From assembly GCF_002102265.1 (NCBI RefSeq), contig NZ_LQPG01000059.1:1-59915 (forward strand): 59,915 nt of DNA, read 5' to 3'. Positions 32,527-40,317 of this stretch are shown piece after piece (within the stretch, counting starts at the first letter, position 1; every line of letters starts with the position of its first letter). This DNA comes from Mycolicibacter longobardus (lineage in GTDB: Bacteria; Actinomycetota; Actinomycetes; Mycobacteriales; Mycobacteriaceae). Below the pieces are notes generated by a model. It saw nothing but the letters and a program-made list of their open reading frames with translations, made no database searches and had not been told where the DNA came from. A program made the position numbers and the translations under genes.

Positions 32527-33714
32527 TCACGCCCCCGGCACCGCGGCGGGCTCACCGTAGTACTCGGTGGTGGCCTTGGTGATCGCCCCGATCAACGCAC
32601 CGAGCAGCTGTTCGCGGTGGTCGGCGGCGTACTGCAGGCTGGCCTCGCGGCCGCGGTTGCGGTTCTTGAAATGGGGGATCACCTCGGAGGCGAACAGCTC
32701 GTAGCTGCGCTTGGTGTCCTCCCAGTTGGCCATGTCCACGTGCAGGATCAGCAGGGTGCCGAATCCCCCGGTCTTGTCGATCAGCCGCTCGATCTGGGCG
32801 ATGGCGTCCTCGGGGGTGCCGATGACGGCCTGGCCGAACTCGCCGATGGTGTCGGTGCGCCACTGTTCGACGATGCCGTCCGGGGTCTGTGCCCAGTCCG
32901 GGTCCGCCCCGATCTGCCGGTTGACGTAGGCGGCGATCGCGTCGATCCGGCGGCTGACCGCCCGTTCGGCGTCGGCGCGCGTCTCGGCCAGGAAGATCGG
33001 GTTGACCAGCCGCCAACGGGACCGGTCGGCGACGTGCCCGTGCTCGGCGGCGACCTGCTCGTAGACGCCCCAGTTACGGTCGAGGGTGTCGAACCCGGCC
33101 GGCGAGCTGGCGGCCAGCGACATCAGCGACAGGCCGTGACTGCCGGCCAGCACCGAGCCGTTGGGGGAGATCGTCGAGGCGGCCACCACCTCGATACCTG
33201 CCGGGTCGTAGGTGGGCAGCTGCGCGCGGGCGTCACGCAGGGTGAACCAGTCGGTGGTCATGTTGACGACTTCGCCGCGCAGCAGCGGCAGGATCGCTTC
33301 CAGCGCCTCGCCCTGGCGGCGGCGCTGATCGGCCGGATCGATGCCCATCATCAGCGCATCCAGCGGGATCTTGCCCGGTCCGGTGCCGAAGACGAGTCGA
33401 CCACGGGTGAGCAGGTCGAGCTGGGTGATCCGGTCGGCGGTGATCAGCGGGTGGTGATAGGGCAGCGACACCACGCCGGTGCCGAACCGGATGCGGCTGG
33501 TGCGTTCGGCGGCGGCGGCGATGAACTGGTCGGGGGCGGGCACGATCTCGGCGCCGGTGGAGTGGTGTTCCCCCATCCACGCCTCATCGAACCCGAGATG
33601 GTCCAGGTGCTCCATCAGGTCGATGTCGCGGCGCAACTGCAGCGCCGGGTCGGCGTTCAGCGGGTGGTACGGGGCGAGGAAAGCGCCGAACTTCAACGAT
33701 TCCGGGGTCCACAT
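32527..33714 (-). CDS. LLM-class flavin-dependent oxidoreductase
   Basis: The protein has 395 residues and is a luciferase-like (bacterial-luciferase fold) monooxygenase. Family features are KFGAFLAPYHPL at the start, DEAWMGEHHSTGAEI, RIRFGTGVVSLPYHHPL and RLVFGTGPGKIPLDALMMGI. Such enzymes oxidise small organic molecules using reduced flavin or F420; the substrate is unknown. ATG 33714 lies nine bases after AAAGGAG, whereas ATG 33723 would touch the site. It is upstream-adjacent to a TetR regulator (same strand, 33816), and its promoter region carries a perfect palindrome. Confidence 0.87.
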   Translation of the reverse strand: MWTPESLKFGAFLAPYHPLNADPALQLRRDIDLMEHLDHLGFDEAWMGEHHSTGAEIVPAPDQFIAAAAERTSRIRFGTGVVSLPYHHPLITADRITQLDLLTRGRLVFGTGPGKIPLDALMMGIDPADQRRRQGEALEAILPLLRGEVVNMTTDWFTLRDARAQLPTYDPAGIEVVAASTISPNGSVLAGSHGLSLMSLAASSPAGFDTLDRNWGVYEQVAAEHGHVADRSRWRLVNPIFLAETRADAERAVSRRIDAIAAYVNRQIGADPDWAQTPDGIVEQWRTDTIGEFGQAVIGTPEDAIAQIERLIDKTGGFGTLLILHVDMANWEDTKRSYELFASEVIPHFKNRNRGREASLQYAADHREQLLGALIGAITKATTEYYGEPAAVPGA

Positions 33715-33759
33715 CGGGGTCATCTCCTTTGGCAGCGCGGCACTGCACCGGAGCATAGG

Positions 33760-33788
33760 TGGATCAAATGATTGGATCAAGTGATCCA
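33760..33788. promoter_or_regulatory. Palindrome with extra half-site upstream of the LLM oxidoreductase
   Basis: TGGATCA-AG-TGATCCA (33773-33788) is a perfect 7-2-7 palindrome. A third TGGATCA half-site lies at 33760-33766, 13 bases away centre to centre. The region is between the TetR gene (ends 33816) and the oxidoreductase start (33714), so it is a good candidate operator for the local TetR protein or another regulator. Confidence 0.6.
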
Positions 33789-33815
33789 TAAATTGCGGAT
33801 GGGAGGGCCGGAGGT

Positions 33816-34445
33816 TCAGGGCCCGAGCAGGTTGGCCACCCCGCCGCTGACGAAATCGACCAGGTCTTCGTAGAAGGCTGCCAGCTCCGCGTCCGGCAGC
33901 CGGCGGCCGTTGCGGCTCCATTCGTCGGCGCGGCTGAGCGCCTGCAGAAAACCCATGATGGAGATCGCCCAGCGCAGCTCGATCCGAGCGGGATCCGCGT
34001 CCGGGAAAGCCCGCCGAACCTGGGCCATCACCGCCTCGGTGACATGCTGGTCCACCGCTCGCATCGCCGGGTGTCCCTGCTGGGAGATCTGGGCGATGAT
34101 CTTGATCCAGCGCATGCCGCGGGTCCGGTGCCGAGTCAGCAACTGCAGGTAGGGGTCGGTGACCGCACGCACCAACGACTCGGTGTCCGGCGGCTCGGGC
34201 GCGGAGGCCAGCGCGTCGACGTTGGCCCGGATCTGGTCGCGCACCGCGGCGCCGAGGTCGACCAGCACCGCCGCCAGCAGGTCGTCCTTCGAGCCGAAGT
34301 GGTAGTGCACCGAAGCCGCCCCGAGCCCGGCGTCGGCGTTGACCGCACGCACCGACACCGCCTCGACGCCGTGTGCGGCGAACAGCTTCTCCGCCGCCTT
34401 CACCAACCTCGCCCGCGTCGCATCGCCCTGCCGATTGACCGCCAT
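33816..34445 (-). CDS. TetR-family transcriptional regulator
   Basis: The protein has 209 residues. The N-terminal DNA-binding domain reads KAAEKLFAAHGVEAVSVRAV with recognition helix ADAGLGAASVHYHFGSKDDLL, the usual TetR signature. The C-terminal helices (about 60-209) form the ligand-binding and dimer domain, ligand unknown. It is divergent from the SDR gene, with a 12-base palindrome between them, and upstream of the LLM gene, so it probably controls the catabolic cluster around it. Confidence 0.93.
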   Translation of the reverse strand: MAVNRQGDATRARLVKAAEKLFAAHGVEAVSVRAVNADAGLGAASVHYHFGSKDDLLAAVLVDLGAAVRDQIRANVDALASAPEPPDTESLVRAVTDPYLQLLTRHRTRGMRWIKIIAQISQQGHPAMRAVDQHVTEAVMAQVRRAFPDADPARIELRWAISIMGFLQALSRADEWSRNGRRLPDAELAAFYEDLVDFVSGGVANLLGP

Positions 34446-34495
34446 GACTGCCGAGTGTGCACTGCCGGGACGGCTATGCCACGCTTGCGCGCAAA

Positions 34496-34507
34496 CGAAC
34501 GTGTTCG
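34496..34507. promoter_or_regulatory. Palindrome between TetR and SDR genes
   Basis: CGAAC-GT-GTTCG is a perfect 5-2-5 inverted repeat containing AACGTGTT, 25 bases upstream of the SDR start. It matches the KstR consensus TnnAACnnGTTnnA at all defined positions but one. The AACGTGTT core recurs (reverse orientation) before the alcohol dehydrogenase, suggesting shared control. Confidence 0.5.
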
Positions 34508-34532
34508 ATCGGCGTACCCGGCGGAGGAATCA

Positions 34533-35276
34533 GTGGGCAGAGTCGAAGGCAAAGTTGCGCTGATCAGCGGCGGCGCCCGGGGTATGGGTGCGGCGCACGT
34601 GCGGGCACTGGCCGCCGAGGGCGCCAAGATCGTGATCGGCGACATCCTGGAAGACGAAGGCGCCAAGCTCACCGACGAACTGGGGGCCGACACCGCCCGG
34701 TTCGTCCGTCTCGACGTGACCCGGGCGCAGGATTGGCAGACGGCCGTGCAGACCGCCGTCGACGAGTTCGGCGGCCTCAGCGTGCTGGTGAACAACGCCG
34801 GGATCGCCAAGTACAACACTCTGGAGAACTTCGACATCGCCGTCTGGCAGCAGGTCCTCGACGTGAACCTGACCGGCACCATGCTGGGTATGCACGCGGC
34901 CGTCGCGCCGATGAAGTCGGCCGGCGGCGGGTCCATCATCAACATCTCCTCGGTGGAGGGGATGCGTGGCTCCACGGGACTGTATGGCTACGTCGCGTCG
35001 AAGTGGGGCGTGCGCGGACTGGCCAAGGCCGCCGCGCTGGAGCTGGCGCCACACAACATCCGGATCAACAGTGTGCTGCCCGGCCTGATCCGCACCCGGA
35101 TGACGATCGCCATCCCCGACGACTCCCTGCAGATTCCACTGGGCCGCGGTGCCAAGTCGGCGGAGGTGTCCACCGCGGTGCTCTTCTTGGCGTCCGACGA
35201 GTCCGCCTACATGACCGGCGCCGATCTGGTCATCGACGGGGGTCTGTCCGTGGGTATCCCACACAAGACCTCATAA
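34533..35276 (+). CDS. Short-chain dehydrogenase/reductase (hydroxysteroid-dehydrogenase-like)
   Basis: The protein has 247 residues and is a classical SDR. The NAD(P) motif is ISGGARGMGAAH, the NNAG motif appears in LVNNAGIAKYN, the catalytic serine is in NISSVEG, and YVASKWGVRG holds the Tyr-x-x-x-Lys pair. Asp at the end of beta-2 (IGDILED) favours NAD over NADP. Overall it resembles the FabG3/3-alpha,20-beta-hydroxysteroid dehydrogenase group, so a sterol or alcohol substrate is plausible. The start is GTG 34533, with GGAGGA five bases upstream. It is likely co-regulated with the alcohol dehydrogenase 79 bases downstream. Confidence 0.9.
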   Translation: MGRVEGKVALISGGARGMGAAHVRALAAEGAKIVIGDILEDEGAKLTDELGADTARFVRLDVTRAQDWQTAVQTAVDEFGGLSVLVNNAGIAKYNTLENFDIAVWQQVLDVNLTGTMLGMHAAVAPMKSAGGGSIINISSVEGMRGSTGLYGYVASKWGVRGLAKAAALELAPHNIRINSVLPGLIRTRMTIAIPDDSLQIPLGRGAKSAEVSTAVLFLASDESAYMTGADLVIDGGLSVGIPHKTS

Positions 35277-35318
35277 ATCATCGTTTCCCCATGTCAGAAC
35301 GGTGTTGCCGACCAGAGT

Positions 35319-35332
35319 TGTAACACGTTTCT
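35319..35332. promoter_or_regulatory. AACnnGTT motif upstream of the alcohol dehydrogenase
   Basis: The 14-base site TGTAACACGTTTCT matches KstR's TnnAACnnGTTnnA except at the last position. On the opposite strand it has the AACGTGTT core of the site at 34496-34507. It lies 23 bases upstream of the start codon. Binding is an inference from similarity. Confidence 0.4.
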
Positions 35333-35355
35333 ATAGATTCGCTAAGATCGCCCGC

Positions 35356-36480
35356 ATGAAGACCAAGGGCGCATTGTTGTGGGAGCTGAACTCGCCGTGG
35401 CGGGTCGACGAGATCGAGCTCGGCGACCCCGTGGCCGGCGAGGTCCAGGTCCGGATGCACGCCGCGGGCATGTGCCACTCCGACTATCACCTGACCACCG
35501 GGGCCACCCCGATCGGCCTGCCGGCACTCGGCGGCCACGAGGGTGCCGGAGTCATCACCAAGGTCGGCAGGGGGGTGACCGGCCTGGCGGAAGGCGATCA
35601 CGTCGTGATGGCCTTCATCCCGGCCTGCGGCGCCTGCCCGCCGTGTATGAAGGGTTTCCGCTCCCTGTGCGACCGGGGTGCGGTACTGCTGGGCGGCAAG
35701 GCCATCGCCGACGGCACCAACCGGATCCACGCCGGTTCCCACGAGGTCTCCCCGATGAACCTGCTCGGCACGTTCTCGCCGTACATGACGGTGCACCAGG
35801 ACTCGGTGGTCAAGATCGATCACGACGTGCCGTTCGAGACCGCGGCGATCATGGGCTGCGCGGTGCCCACCGGCTTCGGCTCGGCCACCAACGTCGCCGA
35901 GGTCAAGCCCGGTGAAACCGTGATCGTCATCGGCGTCGGCGGCATCGGCATGAGCGCCCTGCAGGGCGCGATGCTGTCCGGCGCGCGGCGCGTCATCGCG
36001 ATCGACCCGGTGGCCTTCAAACGCGATGCGGCCGTCAAGTTCGGCGCCACGCACGTCTACCCCTCCATGGCCGAGGCGATCATGCCGGTCATGGAGGAGA
36101 CCTGGGGGCTGATGGCCGACAAGGTGATCATCGCCGTCGGGGACATGAAGGGCGAGTACATCGAAGAGGCGTTGACGCTGACCGCCAAGACCGGCACCTG
36201 CGTGGTCACCGGCATGGGGTCGATGGTCGACGCCGACGTCAAGCTGAACCTCTTCTTGTTCACCATGTTGCAGAAGACCTTGAAAGGCAACATCTTCGGT
36301 GGCGGCAGCTCGCACATCGAGACGCCGCGACTGGTGGGCCTGTACAAGTCCGGTCTCCTCAAACTCGACGAGATGATCACCACGACCTACCGGCTCGAGG
36401 ACATCAACTCCGGCTACCAGGACATGGTCGACGGCAAGAACATCCGCGGTGTGATCACGTTCGACGAATCGGACTGGTGA
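35356..36480 (+). CDS. Zinc alcohol dehydrogenase, NDMA-type (Rxyl_3153 family)
   Basis: The protein has 374 residues and belongs to the medium-chain dehydrogenase family. The catalytic zinc cysteine and histidine are in GMCHSDYHL and GGHEGAGVI, and the structural zinc cysteines are in ACGACPPCMKGFRSLC. The coenzyme loop is GVGGIGMSALQGAML. The sequence resembles the mycofactocin-linked NDMA-dependent alcohol dehydrogenases, which keep the cofactor bound; no mycofactocin gene is visible here. The ATG at 35356 follows an AACnnGTT motif. The pair with the SDR gene suggests oxidation of an alcohol or sterol-derived substrate. Confidence 0.87.
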   Translation: MKTKGALLWELNSPWRVDEIELGDPVAGEVQVRMHAAGMCHSDYHLTTGATPIGLPALGGHEGAGVITKVGRGVTGLAEGDHVVMAFIPACGACPPCMKGFRSLCDRGAVLLGGKAIADGTNRIHAGSHEVSPMNLLGTFSPYMTVHQDSVVKIDHDVPFETAAIMGCAVPTGFGSATNVAEVKPGETVIVIGVGGIGMSALQGAMLSGARRVIAIDPVAFKRDAAVKFGATHVYPSMAEAIMPVMEETWGLMADKVIIAVGDMKGEYIEEALTLTAKTGTCVVTGMGSMVDADVKLNLFLFTMLQKTLKGNIFGGGSSHIETPRLVGLYKSGLLKLDEMITTTYRLEDINSGYQDMVDGKNIRGVITFDESDW

Positions 36481-36497
36481 CGCGCTAGCCTGGGCTG

Positions 36498-37286
36498 ATG
36501 CCTGCTGCGCCCGTCGAGCCGGACGTGCGACGGGCCGCCGACCGGGCGGTCACCACTACGCCGTGGCTCAACTCCCGGCATTCGTTCTCGTTCAACGACT
36601 ACTACGACCCGGGCAACACCCACCACGGACTGCTGCTGGTCAACAACGATGACATCGTCGCGCCGTCGGCCGGGTTTGCCACCCACCCGCACCGTGACGC
36701 CGAGATCGTCACCTGGGTGCTGTCCGGGGCGTTGAGCCATCGCGATTCGATCGGCAACTCCGGGCTGATCCATCCCGGTCTGGCACAACGAATGTCGGCG
36801 GGCACCGGGATTCTTCATTCGGAGCAGAACGAATCTGACAGCGAGCCGGTGCATTTCGTGCAGATGTGGATCATGCCGGACGAACCCGGGCGCGCCCCCG
36901 GCTACCAGCAGCAGGAGATCACCGAAGCCCTCACCGGTGGCGGCCTGGTCACCGTCGCCTCCGGCAGTGACCCGGGCGCCGCGATCACCATCGGCAATGC
37001 CGATGCCACCCTGTACGCGGCCCGGCTGCGGCCCGGAGACAGCCTTGACCTACCGGACGCGCCGTACACGCATCTGTTCGTTCCGCTCGGCAGTGTCGAT
37101 CTGGAGGGCGCCGGGGCACTGGGACCCGACGGTTCAGCGAGCCTCGACGGAGGAGAGGCGAAGCTGGGAACGCCGCTCAGGCCCGGCGATGCGGTCCGCT
37201 TCACCGGCGGCGGAGGTCAACGGCTGACCGCGGCCACGCCATCGGAAGTGCTCGTCTGGGCGATGAAAAAACGCCTGGGCGATTAG
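36498..37286 (+). CDS. Pirin-family protein (Rv0181c-like)
   Basis: The protein has 262 residues and is a bicupin. The metal-site motif THPHRDAEIVTWVLSG, with HSEQNES later, is typical of the YhhW/pirin group, which includes quercetin dioxygenases. Near the C-terminus, between VDLEGAGALG and GDAVRFTGG, an in-frame 47-nt dispersed repeat adds DGSASLDGGEAKLGTP. The M. tuberculosis homologue, as I recall, is about 244 residues and lacks this stretch, so the added length agrees. The insert falls in a surface loop region before the last strands, so folding is likely kept. Confidence 0.9.
   Translation: MPAAPVEPDVRRAADRAVTTTPWLNSRHSFSFNDYYDPGNTHHGLLLVNNDDIVAPSAGFATHPHRDAEIVTWVLSGALSHRDSIGNSGLIHPGLAQRMSAGTGILHSEQNESDSEPVHFVQMWIMPDEPGRAPGYQQQEITEALTGGGLVTVASGSDPGAAITIGNADATLYAARLRPGDSLDLPDAPYTHLFVPLGSVDLEGAGALGPDGSASLDGGEAKLGTPLRPGDAVRFTGGGGQRLTAATPSEVLVWAMKKRLGD
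37128..37174 (+). repeat. 47-nt in-frame palindromic element, copy C
   Basis: This copy lies in the pirin gene. It begins GACGGTTCAGC and ends GCTGGGAACGCC, three of 47 bases different from copy A, in the same orientation and frame. The terminal inverted repeat has decayed by one base at each end, consistent with an older insertion. Confidence 0.82.
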
Positions 37287-37310
37287 CGCGGCATTGAGTT
37301 TAGGGCGTCA

Positions 37311-37333
37311 CCCCTGCGGGGAAACCGGTTCCC
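37311..37333. other. Overlapping inverted repeats between pirin and LLM genes
   Basis: CCCC-TGC-GGGG (37311-37321) is followed by a nearly palindromic GGGAAACCGGTTCCC (37319-37333) in the 50-base gap. It may terminate the pirin transcript or regulate the downstream LLM gene, whose start has no visible ribosome site. Unresolved. Confidence 0.3.
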
Positions 37334-37336
37334 ACC

Positions 37337-38299
37337 ATGGCTGAATTCGGGTTCCATGCCTCACATGAGCAGATCGCGCCGAGCGCGCTGCTGGAGATGG
37401 TCGGGGAAGCGGAACGAGCCGGCTTCCAAACCGCCATGTGCTCCGACCATTTCGCGCCGTGGAGCCACAGCCAAGGCCATTCGGGTTTTGCCTGGGCGTG
37501 GCTGGGGGCGGCGCTGGCCCGCACCGCGCTGCCGTTCGGCGTGGTCAGCGCACCGGGCCAGCGCTATCACCCGGCAATCATCGCGCAGGCCTCGGCCACG
37601 CTGACCGAAATGTTTCCGGGACGGTTCTGGGTGGCGTTCGGCAGCGGCCAAGCCCTTAACGAACACATCACCGGCGACCGCTGGCCCGGCAAGGCCGAAC
37701 GCAATGCGCGACTGCTGGAGGCCGTCGAGGTGGTGCGTGCTCTGTTGACCGGGGAGACCGTCAGCCACGACGGCCACTTCCGGGTGGACCGGGCCACCTT
37801 GTATTCCCGTCCAGACCAGCCGCCGCCGATCGTCGGGGCGGCGGTGACCGCCCAGACCGCGCACTGGGTCGGCGGATGGGCCGATGGACTGATCACGGTC
37901 AACCAGCCCATCGAACGGCTGAGGCAGGTGATCGGGGCGTTCCGCGATGGCGGCGGGGACGACAAACCGGTGCGCCTACAGGTGCATCTGAGCTACCACC
38001 CCGACGAGGCCACCGCCCTGGCGATCGCCCACGATCAATGGCGTTACGGCATCATCGGCAGCGAAGTGGGCTGGGCGCTGGAGACACCCGAGGACTTCGA
38101 GCAGGTTGCGGCCTATATTCGCCCCGACGATGTGCGGCCGCACGTGCTGGTTTCGTCCAGCCTGAACCAGCACAGCCAATGGCTGCACGAGTACGCCGAA
38201 CTCGGGGTCAACGCGCTGTATCTGCACCATGTCGGCAAGCAGCAACGGCAGTTCATCGAAGCCTTCGGCACCGAGGTGCTGCCGGAGCTGATCAGCTGA
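37337..38299 (+). CDS. F420-type LLM oxidoreductase (TIGR03557-like)
   Basis: The protein has 320 residues. It resembles the F420-dependent glucose-6-phosphate-dehydrogenase-like luciferase fold: AEFGFHASHEQIAPSALLE at the N-terminus, MCSDHFAPWSHSQGHSGFAW, PFGVVSAPGQRYHPAIIAQ, and TEMFPGRFWVAFGSGQALNE, which is typical for the F420 subgroup. Substrate and direction are unknown. The TGA overlaps the ATG of the GH15 gene by one base (TGATG), so both are co-translated; this pairing suggests a sugar-related oxidation, by inference. No clear Shine-Dalgarno sequence precedes the ATG. Confidence 0.85.
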   Translation: MAEFGFHASHEQIAPSALLEMVGEAERAGFQTAMCSDHFAPWSHSQGHSGFAWAWLGAALARTALPFGVVSAPGQRYHPAIIAQASATLTEMFPGRFWVAFGSGQALNEHITGDRWPGKAERNARLLEAVEVVRALLTGETVSHDGHFRVDRATLYSRPDQPPPIVGAAVTAQTAHWVGGWADGLITVNQPIERLRQVIGAFRDGGGDDKPVRLQVHLSYHPDEATALAIAHDQWRYGIIGSEVGWALETPEDFEQVAAYIRPDDVRPHVLVSSSLNQHSQWLHEYAELGVNALYLHHVGKQQRQFIEAFGTEVLPELIS

Positions 38300-40182
38300 T
38301 GACCGGCGGCCGGGGGCGCTACCCCCCGATTTCCTCCTACGCGTTTCTGTCGGACATGCACACCGCGGCGCTGATCGGCCCGGACGGCGCGGTGGAGTGG
38401 CTTTGCGTGCCGCAGTTCGACGGCGAGAGCGTGTTCGCCCGGATCCTGGACCGCGACCACGGCGGCGCTTTCGCGCTGAGCGTGCCAGGCGCTGACCCGC
38501 CGGTGCGACGCTACGCCGGCGATTCGCTGGTCCTCGAGAGCCACCTCACTGCGCCCACTGGCACTGCTGCCGCTTTCGACTTCCTCGCGGTCAGCGAGTG
38601 CGTCGCTGAGGATGGCGACCCGCTGGCAAAGGGTGTGCTCTGCCGCATGGTGCGCTGCGAGTCCGGGACCGTGCCGGTGCGGGCGGTGATCGACTACCGG
38701 CCCGGCTATGCGACCAGGGCGGCGCACTGGGAGCGCGACGGCGCCGAATGCTGGCGTGAAACCACCACCGGCATCCGGTTGTCGGGCACCGCGCCGCTGA
38801 CGTTGCGAGACGAGACGCTGTGCGCCTCGGTCGACCTCGGCGCCGGCGAGGTCGTCGCGTTCCAACTGGACTACCGCGAGTCGGACTCGGGCGGCCGAGC
38901 GCCGGTCGACGTGCGGGCCGCCGAGGCGTTGCGGCAGGAAAGCTGCCGAGGCTGGCAGCAGTGGTCGGAACGCTGTTCATACCACGGCGCCGCCCGCCAC
39001 GCCGTGGTGCGCAGTGCGGTGGTGTTGCGCGGGCTGGCGTTCGACGACAGCGGCGCAACGCTTGCCGCGCCCACCACCTCGTTGCCGGAATGGATTGGTG
39101 GCGAACGCAACTGGGACTACCGCTTCGTCTGGCACCGTGACGCCTCCCTGCTGGTGCTGGCGCTATATCGGCTGGGGCACGCCGCCCAAGGGCGTCGCTA
39201 CAAGCAGTTCCTGTTCTCCCTCGACAGCGCTCAGGCCGGTGAGCTCAAGCCGATGGTGCGCATCGACGGCGGAACCGAAAGCCGGGAGAAGACGCTGGAT
39301 CATCTTGTTGGGTATGCGGGTTCGCGTCCGGTGCGGGTCGGCAACGAGGCTTTCGAGCAGACCCAGTTCGAGAGCTACGGGCACGTGCTCGACGCCGCCT
39401 ACGTCTATCACCAGCTCACCGGCGACCTCGGTGACGCCGAGTGGTCGACGCTGCGGGGCCTGGTCGAGACGATCCGGCACCGCTGGACCGAACCCGACCA
39501 CGGCATCTGGGAGATCCGGGGCGAGTCGCGCCACCACACCTATTCCAAGCTCATGTGCTGGGTCTGTCTCGACCGCGGCATCCGACTGGCCGAGGAGTTA
39601 TGCGACGGGCGAGAGCCGTTGATCACGGGCTGGCAGGCCGCACGCGAGGAGGTCCGGCGTGACGTACTGGCACACGGCTACAACAACGACCGCGGCGCGT
39701 TCGTGCAGGAGTACGGCGGAACAGCTCTCGACGGGTCCCTGCTGCATGTCGGACTGTTCGGGTTCCTGCCCGGCGACGACCCGCGCGTGGTGTCCACCAT
39801 CGACCGGATCATCGCGGAACTCTCCGACGGCGACGCGCTGATTCACCGTTACCACCCCGACGAAGTCGATGACGGCATCGACGGACCGGAGGGCGCCTTT
39901 CTGATGTGCTCGTTCGACCTGGTCTCCGCGTTGGTGCTGGCCGGCCGGATCGATGAAGCCCGTGACCGCTTCACCCGACTGCTGGAGTTTGCCGGACCGC
40001 TCGGTCTGTTCTCCGAGGAAGCCACCGCCGACGGCGTGGCGCTGGGCAACTATCCGCAGGCCTTCACCCACCTGGCGCTGATTCAGGCCGCGATGAATCT
40101 TGACGCCGGCAGCGACAGCGACGCCCTGCACGCCTGGTCTACTCGGGAGGCCAACGTGACACGCCGCACCGCGTACCGGTAG
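38299..40182 (+). CDS. GH15-family glycosidase (trehalase/glucoamylase-like)
   Basis: The protein has 627 residues. An N-terminal beta-domain (SSYAFLSDMHTAALIGPDGAVEWLC) precedes an (alpha/alpha)6-barrel with ERNWDYRFVWHRDASL (about 268-283) and WEIRGESRHHTYSKLMCWV (about 402-420), the two most conserved GH15 stretches; the acidic residues there are likely catalytic. A later FVQEYGGTALDGSLL fits the active-site rim. Mycobacterial members hydrolyse trehalose to glucose; starch-like substrates are the alternative. No signal peptide is present, so it acts inside the cell. It is translationally coupled to the upstream F420 enzyme. Confidence 0.9.
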   Translation: MTGGRGRYPPISSYAFLSDMHTAALIGPDGAVEWLCVPQFDGESVFARILDRDHGGAFALSVPGADPPVRRYAGDSLVLESHLTAPTGTAAAFDFLAVSECVAEDGDPLAKGVLCRMVRCESGTVPVRAVIDYRPGYATRAAHWERDGAECWRETTTGIRLSGTAPLTLRDETLCASVDLGAGEVVAFQLDYRESDSGGRAPVDVRAAEALRQESCRGWQQWSERCSYHGAARHAVVRSAVVLRGLAFDDSGATLAAPTTSLPEWIGGERNWDYRFVWHRDASLLVLALYRLGHAAQGRRYKQFLFSLDSAQAGELKPMVRIDGGTESREKTLDHLVGYAGSRPVRVGNEAFEQTQFESYGHVLDAAYVYHQLTGDLGDAEWSTLRGLVETIRHRWTEPDHGIWEIRGESRHHTYSKLMCWVCLDRGIRLAEELCDGREPLITGWQAAREEVRRDVLAHGYNNDRGAFVQEYGGTALDGSLLHVGLFGFLPGDDPRVVSTIDRIIAELSDGDALIHRYHPDEVDDGIDGPEGAFLMCSFDLVSALVLAGRIDEARDRFTRLLEFAGPLGLFSEEATADGVALGNYPQAFTHLALIQAAMNLDAGSDSDALHAWSTREANVTRRTAYR

Positions 40183-40317
40183 GGCCCGCCGATCTCACGC
40201 TGGGGTAACCGATCCGCCACTGTCACGGCACAGACCGGTCACACCCGCTGTCTGCGCGGTTTCTGTAGCTAGCCTGGGAACTTGGCGTCTCCCCAGGCCG
40301 AGCCGAAAGGACGAACA

